DNA from: UBA7937 sp034419095 | Lineage (GTDB): Bacteria > Chloroflexota > Anaerolineae > UBA7937 | Assembly (NCBI GenBank): GCA_034419095.1 | Contig: DAOULQ010000177.1 | Coordinates: 1-47,643, forward strand | Length of the DNA: 47,643 nucleotides | Direction: 5' to 3' | Shown here: positions 23,658-33,363 of the stretch, in pieces | Layout of the letters: every line of letters begins with the position of its first letter | Numbering within the stretch: position 1 is the stretch's first letter | Notes under the pieces: generated by a model | Databases searched by the model: none | What the model saw: the letters and a program-made list of their open reading frames with translations, nothing else | What the model was told of the DNA's origin: nothing | Translations under genes and position numbers: made by a program

Positions 23658-26579
23658 GTGGCTCACCGCATCGAGGTCTTTTGGCAGGCCGATCTGGCTG
23701 ACGGACGGGCAGCGGACTTACTCACTCAGGTTGCTCATTTGGGCCTTGACCGTGTCCGGCGAGTCCAGGTGAGCGACCTCTATTTCCTGCGTGGCGATCT
23801 CTCCCCTACCGATCTGGAGCGCCTGGCGGAGGAACTCTTGGCTGACCCGGTCGTTGAGGGGTATCGCTGCCGGCCGACCGATGCCTCACCTCCACCGGGC
23901 GCGTCTGGCCTGGTCGTGGAAGTCGGCTACCACCCTGGCGTCACCGACCCGGTGGCCGAGAACCTCCTGCGGCGTGCCTGGCTCCTGGGCATCGGCTCCG
24001 TTGAGGCCGCTGCCACCGGCACCCGCTACATCTTAGAAGGGGACCTCTCTACGGTTGACCTGCATCGGATCGCCCGCGAGATCCTCTGCAACGACGTCAT
24101 CCAGAACTACGCCCTGGGGCCCCTCCGGCCGGCTTTCGTACCCCACGCCGAACCCCGCGCCAAGGTAGAGGTCATCCCCCTGCGCCGGGCCAGCGACGAA
24201 GAGCTGGCTCGCATGAGTGTGGAGCGGGTCCTTTTTCTCTCGCTCGAGGAGATGCAGGCTATCCGCGCCGAGTTCTGCCGCCTGGGACGAGACCCCACGG
24301 ATGTGGAACTGGAGACCCTGGCTCAGACCTGGTCAGAGCACTGCCAGCACAAGACCTTCAAGGGCCATATCCACTACATCTGCCATGGAGGCATGCCCCG
24401 CGTCCTACCCACGGAGAGGGTGATCTCCGCACCTTATGAGGAGATGATCAGGGGCTTGCTGAGTACGTACATCCAGGGGGCCACTGAACAGTTGGGACGC
24501 GAGTGGGTGCGTTCGGCCTTTGTGGACAACGCCGGCATCATCGATTTTGACGACGATTTTGTGGTTTCCTTCAAAGTGGAGACGCACAACCATCCCTCGG
24601 CCCTCGAGCCATTCGGTGGAGCCAACACTGGCGTCGGTGGCGTCATCCGCGACATCATCGGCGTCTCCGCGCGGCCTATTGCCAACACCGACATCCTCTG
24701 CTTTGGCCTACTGGACATGTCCGGGGAGGAGATGCCAGGCGGGATTCTCCATCCTCGCCGCATTGCCCGAGGCGTCATCGCCGGGATCGAGGACTACGGC
24801 AACAAGATGGGTATCCCCACCGTCTCCGGGGCTATTCTCTACGACCGCGACTATGCCGCCAATCCCTTGGTGTATTGTGGCTGTGTCGGTCTGGCCCGGA
24901 AGGGACAGCACCGACGCGATCCCCAACCGGGCGACCTGTGCGTGGCCCTGGGTGGGCGTACCGGGCGCGATGGCATCCACGGGGCCACCTTCTCCTCAGC
25001 CAAACTGACCCACGAGACCGGCCAGACCATTGGTAGCGTGGTCCAGATCGGCGATCCCATCACCGAGAAGTCGCTCTTGGAGGCGGCCATCCGCGCCCGC
25101 GACGAGGGGTTGTACGATGCCATCACCGATTGTGGCGGGGGCGGCTTTTCTTCGGCTGTCGGGGAGATGGGCAAGGAGGTTGGCGTAGAGGTGGAACTGA
25201 GCGACATCCCTCTCAAGTATCCCGGCTTGCGTCCTTGGGAGATATGGCTTTCGGAGGCTCAGGAGCGCATGGTGATGGCCGTCCCCTCGGAGAAGTTGCC
25301 CCGCCTGAGAGAGATCTGTGAGGATCTCGACGTGGAGTTGACCGTCATCGGGCGCTTCACCGGGGATGGCCGGCTCCGCATCTGCTACGGCGGTCAAATC
25401 GTGGCTGACCTGGAGATGCAATTCGTACACAAGGGTTGGCCTAGGCCCACTATGTGTGCTGAGTGGGAGCCTTCCACTTTCCCGGAGCCTGATATCACCC
25501 CACTGGCGGACCTCACCCCCACCCTGTTGCGCATGCTGGCCCATCCCGATGTAGCCAGCAAGGAACCGGTGATCCGGCGGTACGACCACGAGGTTCAGGG
25601 CGCGACGGTCGTGAAACCGCTGGTGGGCGTGGCTGACGACGGCCCTTCCGACGCAGCCGTGTTGCGTCCTCTGGAGATAGAAGGATCGCAGGGGTTGGCG
25701 CTAGGCTGCGGCATCACCCCCCACTATGGGCGGGTGGACCCCTATGCTATGGCCTGGGCTGTTGTGGACGAGGCGGTGCGGAACGTCGTCTGCGTGGGGG
25801 CCGACCCCGACCGCATCGCCTTGCTGGATAACTTTTGCTGGGGCAATCCGGCCCTGCCCGACCGACTGGGCGGGCTGGTACGGGCAGCGCAGGGCTGCCA
25901 CGACGCCGCCCTGGCCTACGGCACCCCCTTCATTTCGGGAAAGGACAGCCTGAACAACGAGTACGTGGATCCGCAGGGGCAAAAGCGGGCCATTCCACCC
26001 ACGCTGCTGATCTCTTCCTTGGGCATCGTCCCCGACGTGCGAGAAGTGGTGACGATGGACCTGAAGAGCACAGGCGACCTGCTCTACGTGGTCGGGGAGA
26101 TGCGGGCCGAACTGGGGGCTTCGCTCTATTACCGGCTGCACGAGGCCATGGGGAACGGCGTTCCCGCGCCGGTGCCCGACGCCATCGAGGCCATGCGCGC
26201 GCTGCACCGGGCCATGCGCAGAGGGCTGGTGCGCGCCTGCCACGATTGCTCCGAGGGGGGGCTGGCCGTGGCGGCGGCGGAGATGGCGTTGGCCGGGCGA
26301 CTGGGGCTTGATCTGGAGATAACTGCTCTGCTGCGAATGCATGATGTGGAGACGGACGCCGTTGCCCTTTTCGCCGAGAGCAGTGGTCGTTTCCTGGTCG
26401 AGGTGGCACCCGACGATGCCACTACCTTCGAGGAGGCGCTATCAGGACAACCCGTGGCCCGTCTGGGCTACGTCACCGAGAAGGACCTCTTTCGCGTGCG
26501 TGGCCTGCAGGGGGAGACTGTGATAGAGTGCAGTGTCATTGACCTCCTCCAGGCCTGGCAAGGGATGGAGGTTATATAA
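23658..26579 (+). CDS. purL: PurS-like tandem domains fused to FGAM synthase PurL
   Basis: Formylglycinamide ribonucleotide amidotransferase, synthetase subunit; makes FGAM from FGAR, ATP and ammonia from PurQ. About 973 residues from GTG 23658, which has AAGGAGG ten bases upstream. The first 170 residues look like two PurS-type units (RIEVFWQADLADGRAADLL and VVEVGYHPGVTDPVAENLL, each followed by a LxGDLS segment). A small-type PurL of about 750 residues follows, with LAQTWSEHCQHKTF, VETHNHPSALEPFGG, GDLCVALGGRTGRDG, DCGGGGFSSAVGEMG, FISGKDSLNNEY and a C-terminal ACHDCSEGGLAVA. No separate purS exists in the operon, consistent with the fusion. Confidence 0.93.
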   Translation: MAHRIEVFWQADLADGRAADLLTQVAHLGLDRVRRVQVSDLYFLRGDLSPTDLERLAEELLADPVVEGYRCRPTDASPPPGASGLVVEVGYHPGVTDPVAENLLRRAWLLGIGSVEAAATGTRYILEGDLSTVDLHRIAREILCNDVIQNYALGPLRPAFVPHAEPRAKVEVIPLRRASDEELARMSVERVLFLSLEEMQAIRAEFCRLGRDPTDVELETLAQTWSEHCQHKTFKGHIHYICHGGMPRVLPTERVISAPYEEMIRGLLSTYIQGATEQLGREWVRSAFVDNAGIIDFDDDFVVSFKVETHNHPSALEPFGGANTGVGGVIRDIIGVSARPIANTDILCFGLLDMSGEEMPGGILHPRRIARGVIAGIEDYGNKMGIPTVSGAILYDRDYAANPLVYCGCVGLARKGQHRRDPQPGDLCVALGGRTGRDGIHGATFSSAKLTHETGQTIGSVVQIGDPITEKSLLEAAIRARDEGLYDAITDCGGGGFSSAVGEMGKEVGVEVELSDIPLKYPGLRPWEIWLSEAQERMVMAVPSEKLPRLREICEDLDVELTVIGRFTGDGRLRICYGGQIVADLEMQFVHKGWPRPTMCAEWEPSTFPEPDITPLADLTPTLLRMLAHPDVASKEPVIRRYDHEVQGATVVKPLVGVADDGPSDAAVLRPLEIEGSQGLALGCGITPHYGRVDPYAMAWAVVDEAVRNVVCVGADPDRIALLDNFCWGNPALPDRLGGLVRAAQGCHDAALAYGTPFISGKDSLNNEYVDPQGQKRAIPPTLLISSLGIVPDVREVVTMDLKSTGDLLYVVGEMRAELGASLYYRLHEAMGNGVPAPVPDAIEAMRALHRAMRRGLVRACHDCSEGGLAVAAAEMALAGRLGLDLEITALLRMHDVETDAVALFAESSGRFLVEVAPDDATTFEEALSGQPVARLGYVTEKDLFRVRGLQGETVIECSVIDLLQAWQGMEVI

Positions 26580-26581
26580 AG

Positions 26582-27358
26582 ATGAGCCAGCCGCAGGTAT
26601 TGATCCTTCACGCCACCGGGACGAACCGCGACCGTGAGGCCGCCTGGGCAGTCGAGCAGGCCAGCGGCCGGCCGGCCATCGTTCACGTCAACGAACTCCG
26701 CGAGCGGCCGGCTCGACTGCACGATTTCCAGATGCTCATACTGCCCGGCGGTTTCTCCTACGGCGATGCCCTGGGCGCCGGCCGCCTCTGGGCCTCCGAC
26801 CTGCGCTGGCTCTTTCAAGAAGAACTGGCTCGCTTCGTCGAGGGGGGCAAACCGGTCCTGGGCATCTGCAACGGTTTCCAGGCTCTGGTGAAGAGCGGTT
26901 GGCTCCCCGGGCCCCCGCAGGCTGGCGTCCAGGCTACCCTGACGCGCAACGCCTCCAACCGCTTCGAGTGCCGTTGGGTCTGGCTGGAGCCGGACCCAGC
27001 CAGTCCCTGCGTCTTTACCCGGGGCCTCACGGAGCACGTTTACTGTCCGGTGGCCCACGGGGAGGGACGTTTCGTCCCTGGTGACGAAGCCATGTTGGAG
27101 GGGCTCCGGATACGCCGGCAGATCGCGTTGACTTACGTCGGCGCCAATGGTGGGCCGGTCACCTACCCCGCCAACCCCAATGGCTCCGTCGCCGACATCG
27201 CCGGCATCTGCAACGAGCGAGGCAACATCCTGGGGCTGATGCCCCATCCGGAGGATCACATTATCCCTTGGCAGCACCCCCGGCGGACCCGAGGTGAGGG
27301 CGGTAACTTGGGTTTGGCTCTTTTCTCCGGGGGAGTGCGCTACGCGGCAGAACTGTGA
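26582..27358 (+). CDS. purQ: FGAM synthase glutaminase subunit PurQ
   Basis: Class I glutamine amidotransferase that feeds ammonia to PurL. The nucleophile elbow is GICNGFQAL; the His-Glu pair lies in MPHPEDH; the oxyanion strand region is ILPGGFSYGDALGAG. 258 residues, slightly longer than the usual 225-235. It starts two bases after the purL stop. Confidence 0.96.
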   Translation: MSQPQVLILHATGTNRDREAAWAVEQASGRPAIVHVNELRERPARLHDFQMLILPGGFSYGDALGAGRLWASDLRWLFQEELARFVEGGKPVLGICNGFQALVKSGWLPGPPQAGVQATLTRNASNRFECRWVWLEPDPASPCVFTRGLTEHVYCPVAHGEGRFVPGDEAMLEGLRIRRQIALTYVGANGGPVTYPANPNGSVADIAGICNERGNILGLMPHPEDHIIPWQHPRRTRGEGGNLGLALFSGGVRYAAEL

Positions 27359-27470
27359 ATGTCGCGGAGATGACTTCGGAGGCAACGTAACAGGCAGGCC
27401 AGAGAGACCCCGGAGGCCCTGGCCGAAACAGCCTGGGGATGGCGGCGCAGAGGAGCCGCAAGAGAGTGTG

Positions 27471-28874
27471 ATGACTTTCACCCATGAGCAGTTCCTTTCA
27501 CCCTTCGCCTGGCGCTACGGCGGTCCGGAGATGCGCCAGGTTTGGTCGGAGGAACACCGACGACGGCTGATGCGCCGGGTCTGGGTGGCGTTAGCCCGGG
27601 CGGAGGTCGAGGCCGGCTTGGTCACTCCGGAGCAGGTGGCCGACCTAGAGGCTCACCAGGATGAGGTGGACCTGGAGCGGGCTGCGGCCATCGAGGCGCG
27701 CACGCGCCACGATGTCGTGGCTGAACTACTAGTCTTTGCCGAGCGGTGCCCGGTCGGCGGGCCGATCCTGCACCTGGGGGCGACCAGCACCGATATCCTG
27801 GACAACGCCGACGCGGTGCGCTTGCGCCAGGCCCTGGAGATCATCCTGGAAAAAGTGGCCGAACTGCTAACCGCGCTGGCGGGCCAGATCGAGGAGCGTG
27901 CCGAGCAGGTCTGTATGGGCTGGACCCACCTCCAACCGGCCGAGCCCACGACCGTCGGCTACCGCCTAGCCGTGTATGCACAGGATCTTCTAAACGATTA
28001 CGAGGACCTGATCCGCCTTCACCGTGGCATCCGGGGCAAGGGGATCAAGGGAGCAGTGGGGACGGCTGCCTCCTTCGCCCAACTCCTGGAGGGCACCGAT
28101 GTCACCCCCGAGGGGCTGGAAGCTCGCGTTATGGCGCTGCTAGGCCTGGAGGCCTTCCCAGTGACTGGGCAGACCTATCCCCGCCGACAGGAGTGGCAGG
28201 TTTTGACCGCGCTGGCCGGTCTCGGTGCAGCGCTCTACAAGTCGGCGTTCGACCTGCGGCTGTTGCAAGCGCCTCCCTTTGGCGAGTGGAGTGAGCCGTT
28301 CGGGCAGGAACAGGTCGGATCCTCGGCCATGCCCTTCAAGCGCAATCCGATCACGGCGGAGAAGGTGGACAGTCTGGCCCGTTTCCTGGCGACGCTGCCC
28401 CGTGTAGCCTGGGACAACGCTGCCCACTCCCTCCTGGAGCGCACCCTGGACGATTCGGCCAACCGCCGTGAGATTCTGCCGGCCGCCTTCCTAGTGGCCG
28501 ACGAATTGCTGCGATCGGTGCTGTGGCTGGTACGGAACCTGCAGGTGAACGAGCAGGCCGTCGCCGCAAACCTGGTACGCTACGGCACCTTTGCTGCCAC
28601 CGAGCGTCTGCTGATGGAGTTGACCAAGGCGGGGGCTAACCGGCAGGCGATGCACGAATTGATCCGCCGGCACAGCATGGCTGCCTGGGAGGAGGTCCGG
28701 GCCGGGCGGCCCAACATGCTTTCTCAGGCCCTCTCCTCCGACCCCCAGGTTCTATGCTACCTGCCTGAGGAGCGCGTCCGTACCCTCCTGGATGCTACTG
28801 GATACGTCGGCGATGCCCCGAAACGGGCCCGTGCGCTGGCCGCCCGAATCCGCCAGAGGGTCCAAGAGCCCTGA
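27471..28874 (+). CDS. purB: Adenylosuccinate lyase
   Basis: Cleaves SAICAR to AICAR and adenylosuccinate to AMP. 467 residues of the fumarase/aspartase superfamily. Signature GSSAMPFKRNPITAEKVD is present, with TRHDVVAE and LGATSTDILDNADA holding the catalytic His region. The frame is open upstream to 27294, overlapping purQ, but homology starts at ATG 27471 (MTFTHEQFLSPFAWRYGG). The 112-base gap before it has no obvious strong ribosome site. Confidence 0.95.
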   Translation: MTFTHEQFLSPFAWRYGGPEMRQVWSEEHRRRLMRRVWVALARAEVEAGLVTPEQVADLEAHQDEVDLERAAAIEARTRHDVVAELLVFAERCPVGGPILHLGATSTDILDNADAVRLRQALEIILEKVAELLTALAGQIEERAEQVCMGWTHLQPAEPTTVGYRLAVYAQDLLNDYEDLIRLHRGIRGKGIKGAVGTAASFAQLLEGTDVTPEGLEARVMALLGLEAFPVTGQTYPRRQEWQVLTALAGLGAALYKSAFDLRLLQAPPFGEWSEPFGQEQVGSSAMPFKRNPITAEKVDSLARFLATLPRVAWDNAAHSLLERTLDDSANRREILPAAFLVADELLRSVLWLVRNLQVNEQAVAANLVRYGTFAATERLLMELTKAGANRQAMHELIRRHSMAAWEEVRAGRPNMLSQALSSDPQVLCYLPEERVRTLLDATGYVGDAPKRARALAARIRQRVQEP

Positions 28875-28886
28875 ACGGAGATGCCA

Positions 28887-29867
28887 ATGCTTGACCAGGC
28901 CATACTGCTCCAGCATATCCCCCAAGCCCTCAACACAGTTGACCTAGAGTGGCCCTTTGGGCGGGAGCGGGGTAAGGTGCGGGATCTCTTCTTCCTGCCC
29001 GGCGACCGCTGCATCATCATCGTGACTACCGATCGCCTCTCTGCCTTCGACCGCGTGCTGGCGATGGTCCCTTTTAAGGGCCAGGTGCTTAACCAGCTCA
29101 GCGCCTTCTGGTTCGAGCGCACCGCCGATCTTATCCCCAATCATATCTTGGGTGTGCCTGATCCCAACGTCAGCGTGGTGCGCGAATGTGAGGCGTTACC
29201 GGTGGAGGTGGTCGTGCGCGGCTTCATCACCGGGGTAACCAAGACCGCCCTGTGGTATCGCTATTCCCTGGGGGAACGGAACATCTACGGATACGACTTT
29301 CCCCATGGCATGAGAAAGAACGATCCGCTGCTGGAGCCGATTATCACACCCACTACCAAAGGCCGTGCAGGTGAACACGATGAGCGCATCACCTGCGCTG
29401 AAGTAGTAGAGCGCGGACTGCTGGATGGGGAGAGATGGGAAGAGGTTCGGGTTGCAGCGCTGGCTATTTTCAAGCGAGGCCAGGAGATCGCCCGGACGGG
29501 TGGATTGATCCTGGTGGACACCAAATACGAATTCGGGCGTGCGCCGGATGGCACCCTGATGCTCATTGACGAGGTCCACACGCCGGATAGTAGCCGTTTC
29601 TGGGTGGAGGAGAGCTACGAGGAACGGATTGCGAGTGGATTGGAACCGGAGAATTTCGACAAGGAATTCTTGCGTCTGTGGTATACCGAGCGGGGGTATC
29701 GGGGCGATGGTGAGCCGCCTGCCGCCACCGAGGATCTGATCGTCCAAGTCAGTCAGCGCTACATCGCGCTCTATGAGAGGCTCACCGGTCGATCTTTCGA
29801 GCCAGGTTTGTATCCAGCCGGTTCCCGTATCATCAGGGTGCTCCGGGGATACCTGCCAGAAGCGTAA
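28887..29867 (+). CDS. purC: SAICAR synthetase
   Basis: Joins CAIR and aspartate with ATP. About 326 residues, the longer form with extra segments, as in eukaryotes and some bacteria. Motifs: GKVRDLFFL, TTDRLSAFDRVLA, VEVVVRGFITG, LVDTKYEFGR and LIDEVHTPDSSRFW. The first ATG (28881) abuts GGAG with no spacing; ATG 28887 is six bases from it, so I choose it. Followed by purE. Confidence 0.95.
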   Translation: MLDQAILLQHIPQALNTVDLEWPFGRERGKVRDLFFLPGDRCIIIVTTDRLSAFDRVLAMVPFKGQVLNQLSAFWFERTADLIPNHILGVPDPNVSVVRECEALPVEVVVRGFITGVTKTALWYRYSLGERNIYGYDFPHGMRKNDPLLEPIITPTTKGRAGEHDERITCAEVVERGLLDGERWEEVRVAALAIFKRGQEIARTGGLILVDTKYEFGRAPDGTLMLIDEVHTPDSSRFWVEESYEERIASGLEPENFDKEFLRLWYTERGYRGDGEPPAATEDLIVQVSQRYIALYERLTGRSFEPGLYPAGSRIIRVLRGYLPEA

Positions 29868-29882
29868 GGAGGGCCGAACCGA

Positions 29883-30356
29883 ATGTTGGTCGTTATCATT
29901 ATGGGATCGCCCAGCGATGAGCCTGTGGGCCAGCGGATCACTCGCGCACTGGAGACCTTCGGTATCCCCTGGGAAACGCATGTGGCTTCCGCCCACAAGA
30001 CACCCCACCATCTCCTGGGCCTATTGGATAGGTACGAGGCTGATCCTCGCTCCAAGGTCTACATCACTGTGGCCGGCAGGAGCGACGCCCTCAGTGGCTT
30101 AGTGGACGCGCAGGTGACCGCTCCGGTCATCGCCTGTCCGCCATATTCGGAGAGGTTCGCCGGGGGCGACCTGCTCTCCTCTCTGCGCACGCCCTCGGGC
30201 GTGGCCCCAGCGGTGGTGCTGGAGCCGGAAAACGCGGCCTTGTTGGCAGCCAAAATGCTGGGGCTAGCCGAACCCGACTTGCGCCAGGGGGTGCAGGAGG
30301 CACAAGAGAAGCAGCGTCGGAGGCTGCTCGACGCCGATGCTGCGCTGCAGAGGTGA
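29883..30356 (+). CDS. purE: AIR carboxylase, class II PurE
   Basis: Converts AIR to CAIR. The 157-residue protein has MGSPSDEPVGQRI and SAHKTPHHLLGL. Its diagnostic segments VAGRSDALSGLVDA, ACPPYSERFAGGDLLSSLR and the PSGVAPAVVLEPENAALLAAK stretch correspond to the class II (metazoan/Treponema-type) enzyme that uses CO2 directly, not to the class I mutase (which has AGAGGAAHLPGM). No purK is present, as class II predicts. It has its own ribosome site (AAGGAGG). Confidence 0.9.
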   Translation: MLVVIIMGSPSDEPVGQRITRALETFGIPWETHVASAHKTPHHLLGLLDRYEADPRSKVYITVAGRSDALSGLVDAQVTAPVIACPPYSERFAGGDLLSSLRTPSGVAPAVVLEPENAALLAAKMLGLAEPDLRQGVQEAQEKQRRRLLDADAALQR

Positions 30357-30363
30357 GCGCAAT

Positions 30364-31830
30364 ATGTACCCGTTTACTGGTAAACCTCGAGAAGCGTGTG
30401 GTATCTTTGGAATCTATGCCCCTGGGGCCCAGGTAGCCCGGCTGTCCTTCTTCGCCCTCTACGCCCTGCAGCACAGAGGGCAGGAGAGCGCTGGGATTGC
30501 CACCTCCGATGGCCGTGGGGCTCACATCCACAAAGGGCTGGGCCTGGTCTCTCAGGTCTTCACCGAGGAAAACCTGCATCACCTGCGCGGGCACCTGGCC
30601 ATCGGCCACAACCGTTACTCCACCACCGGCGCGCCGCACCTGCGCAACGCTCAGCCCTACCTGATCGAGACCGCGCTGGGGCCCCTGGGGATAGCCCACA
30701 ATGGCAACCTCACCAACGCCCCTGCTTTACGGCGGGGCCTGTTGGACAAAGGGGTGGGGCTGATCTCGTCCACCGATAGCGAGGTGATCACCCAGATGCT
30801 GGCCGGTGTGCCAGGGAAGAGCTGGGAGGAACGTATTACCGCCTTTATGGGACGGGCGGAGGGAGCTTACTCGCTGGCGATCCTCACGCAGGAAGCTATC
30901 TATGGTTTCCGGGACCCCTGGGGCTTCCGCCCTCTTTGCCTGGGCAAGTTGAATGACAAAGGATGGGTTGTTGCGTCGGAGTCGTGCGCCCTGGCGACCA
31001 TTGGAGCGACCTTTCTGCGCGAGGTACGGCCGGGTGAGATCGTTCGCTTGGACGAGGATGGTCTGACTTCCTGCCAAGGTGTACCGGTGGCGGAACGACC
31101 GGCGCTGTGCGTTTTTGAGTACATCTACTTCGCCCGCCCCGATTCGTTGCTGGAAGGGCGTTCTGTTCATCAGGTGCGCCGTCGGCTGGGAGAACGATTG
31201 GCCCGGGAGTACCCCGTCGCCGCGGATATGGTCATCGGCGTACCCGATTCGGCCACAGCCCACGCCATCGGCTACGCTCATGAGGCTGGCATCCCCTTTG
31301 GCGAGGTGCTGATCAAGAATCGCTACATCGGGCGGACCTTCATCCAGCCAGATGATCGCTTGCGTCGTCTGGGGGTGGCGCTCAAGTTCAACCCTTTGCC
31401 GGATTTAGTGGGTAAGCGAAAGCGCATTGTCATGGTGGACGACTCCATCGTACGTGGCAACACCAGCGGTCCCATCGTGAACTTACTACGGCAGGCTGGA
31501 GCCATCGAGGTGCACATGCGGGTGGCTTCGCCGCCCATTCGACATCCCTGTTTCATGGGTGTGGACATGGCCGGTCAGGAGGAATTGATCGCCGCCCACA
31601 TGGATGTAGACGCAATTGCCCACCACCTGGGGGTGGACAGCCTGGGCTACATCTCTTTAGAGGGCCTATTGGAGGCCGTTGGATCGGGAGAGAAAGACCA
31701 TTGCCTTGCCTGTTTCACTGGAGATTACCCCGTGTCGGCCGTGGCCGGAATCGGCAAGGGGGTGTTTGAACTGGAGCGGCCAACCGGCGAGGCGCGCTAT
31801 TGGCCCAGATTCACAAGAGGCAGGATCTGA
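30364..31830 (+). CDS. purF: Amidophosphoribosyltransferase PurF, Fe-S type
   Basis: First committed step of purine synthesis: PRPP plus glutamine to phosphoribosylamine. Starting at ATG 30364, an 11-residue propeptide (MYPFTGKPREA) precedes the catalytic CGIFG, with HRGQESAG, NRYSTTG, HNGNLTN and STDSEV forming the glutaminase site. The PRPP loop is VMVDDSIVRGNTSG. Four cysteines placed as in the Bacillus enzyme (ALCVFEY, HPCFMG, CLAC) indicate a [4Fe-4S] cluster. 488 residues. Confidence 0.97.
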   Translation: MYPFTGKPREACGIFGIYAPGAQVARLSFFALYALQHRGQESAGIATSDGRGAHIHKGLGLVSQVFTEENLHHLRGHLAIGHNRYSTTGAPHLRNAQPYLIETALGPLGIAHNGNLTNAPALRRGLLDKGVGLISSTDSEVITQMLAGVPGKSWEERITAFMGRAEGAYSLAILTQEAIYGFRDPWGFRPLCLGKLNDKGWVVASESCALATIGATFLREVRPGEIVRLDEDGLTSCQGVPVAERPALCVFEYIYFARPDSLLEGRSVHQVRRRLGERLAREYPVAADMVIGVPDSATAHAIGYAHEAGIPFGEVLIKNRYIGRTFIQPDDRLRRLGVALKFNPLPDLVGKRKRIVMVDDSIVRGNTSGPIVNLLRQAGAIEVHMRVASPPIRHPCFMGVDMAGQEELIAAHMDVDAIAHHLGVDSLGYISLEGLLEAVGSGEKDHCLACFTGDYPVSAVAGIGKGVFELERPTGEARYWPRFTRGRI

Positions 31831-31875
31831 CCGTCAGGGCAAACGAACCCTTAATCATCTAAGGAGGAGTTCTTA

Positions 31876-33276
31876 ATGGGTGGGCTTTTCGGCGTCGTTT
31901 CGAAAGAGGATTGCGTAGAGGACCTATTTTACGGAACGGACTATCACTCGCACCTGGGTACCCGTCGCGGCGGCCTGGCTGTGCAGAGTGGTAGGGGCCT
32001 CACACGAGTCATTCACAGCATCGAGAACACTCAGTTCCGTTCAAGATTCGAGGGCGACATCCAGGAGATGTCCGGCAACATGGGGATCGGCTGCATCAGC
32101 GATACCGAAAGCCAACCCCTCATCATCCGCTCGCACCTGGGCGACTACGCAATCACCACGGTCGGGCGTATCAATAACATCCAGCAGTTGGTAAATCAGG
32201 CTTTCGGCAAGGGCGCTGCACACTTCACGGAGACGAGTGGCGGGGAGATCAGCCCAACCGAATTGATCTCCACGCTGATCGATCAGGAGGCAACAATCGA
32301 AGACGGTATCCGCCGGGCCCAGGAAGCCATTGACGGGTCCTGTTCGTTGCTGCTCCTGATGGACCGTGGACTATATGTCGCCCGCGACCGTTTAGGGAGG
32401 ACGCCGCTGGTGATTGGCGAGAAGAACGGCGCAACTTGTGTAACCTTGGAAGCGTGCGCGTTCCCAAACCTGGGGTATCGCTTCAGGTACGAACTCGGGC
32501 CGGGTGAGATCATGCTGTTAACGCCAGAGGGCATCGAGCAGAGGGCCTCGCCGGGAGATACGCTGCGGATTTGTGCGTTCTTATGGGTCTACTATGGCTA
32601 TCCGGCCTCTTCCTATGAGGGGATAAATGTCGAGGTCATGCGGAATCGTAGCGGCGCGGCCTTAGCCCGGAACGACGACGTGGAGGTAGATATGGTCGCC
32701 GGCATTCCCGATTCCGGCACCGCCCACGCCATCGGGTATGCTAACCAGGCTCATATCCCCTACTGCCGACCGTTTGTCAAGTACACTCCTACCTGGCTAC
32801 GGAGCTTCACGTCTCACGACCAAGCCGTCCGCAGCCTGGTGGCGCGCATGAAGCTGATCCCTATCCGCGAGCTGATCGAGGGCAAGCGATTGCTTTTCTG
32901 CGAGGATTCCATCGTCCGCGGCACGCAGTTGCGAGAAACCATCCAGCGGCTGTACGACTACGGCGCGAGGGAGGTGCATATGCGCCCCTCGTGCCCACCG
33001 CTGATCTACGCCTGTAGGTTCCTGAGCTTCACCCAGTCACGGTCCGAACTGGAACTGGCCGCTCGTCGGGCCATTCGCGAAGTGGAAGGCCGCGACAACG
33101 CACCTCTTGAAGAATACGCCAGCCCGGGTTCGGAAAAGTACCGTGCCATGGTCGAACGGGTTCGGCACCATCTGAACTTCACCTCCCTTAGGTACCAGGC
33201 CATGCCCCATATGATCGACGCCATCGGCCTGCCAAAGGAGAAAGTTTGTACTTATTGCTGGGACGGAGTGGGCTGA
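31876..33276 (+). CDS. PurF-like paralogue lacking the catalytic cysteine
   Basis: 466-residue homologue of PurF with a strong ribosome site (AAGGAGGAG). The N-terminus reads MGGLFGVVS where PurF has CGIFGI, so the nucleophilic Cys is Gly. The glutamine-site motifs HNGNL, NRYST and STDSE are also gone (GRINN at the second). The phosphoribosyltransferase half is intact: LLFCEDSIVRGTQLRETI for PRPP and GIPDSGTAHAIGYANQ. The cluster cysteines remain (RICAFLW, YACRF, VCTYC). It may use free ammonia, partner another glutaminase or regulate PurF. I believe related Cys-less homologues exist in other bacteria. Confidence 0.85.
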   Translation: MGGLFGVVSKEDCVEDLFYGTDYHSHLGTRRGGLAVQSGRGLTRVIHSIENTQFRSRFEGDIQEMSGNMGIGCISDTESQPLIIRSHLGDYAITTVGRINNIQQLVNQAFGKGAAHFTETSGGEISPTELISTLIDQEATIEDGIRRAQEAIDGSCSLLLLMDRGLYVARDRLGRTPLVIGEKNGATCVTLEACAFPNLGYRFRYELGPGEIMLLTPEGIEQRASPGDTLRICAFLWVYYGYPASSYEGINVEVMRNRSGAALARNDDVEVDMVAGIPDSGTAHAIGYANQAHIPYCRPFVKYTPTWLRSFTSHDQAVRSLVARMKLIPIRELIEGKRLLFCEDSIVRGTQLRETIQRLYDYGAREVHMRPSCPPLIYACRFLSFTQSRSELELAARRAIREVEGRDNAPLEEYASPGSEKYRAMVERVRHHLNFTSLRYQAMPHMIDAIGLPKEKVCTYCWDGVG

Positions 33277-33363
33277 GGCTGCATCGACTCTACGAATAAG
33301 CAAACAATCATATTGCCACGTCAGTGCGTGATAAGAAGACTCATCGAAAAGAGGGGCGGCAAT

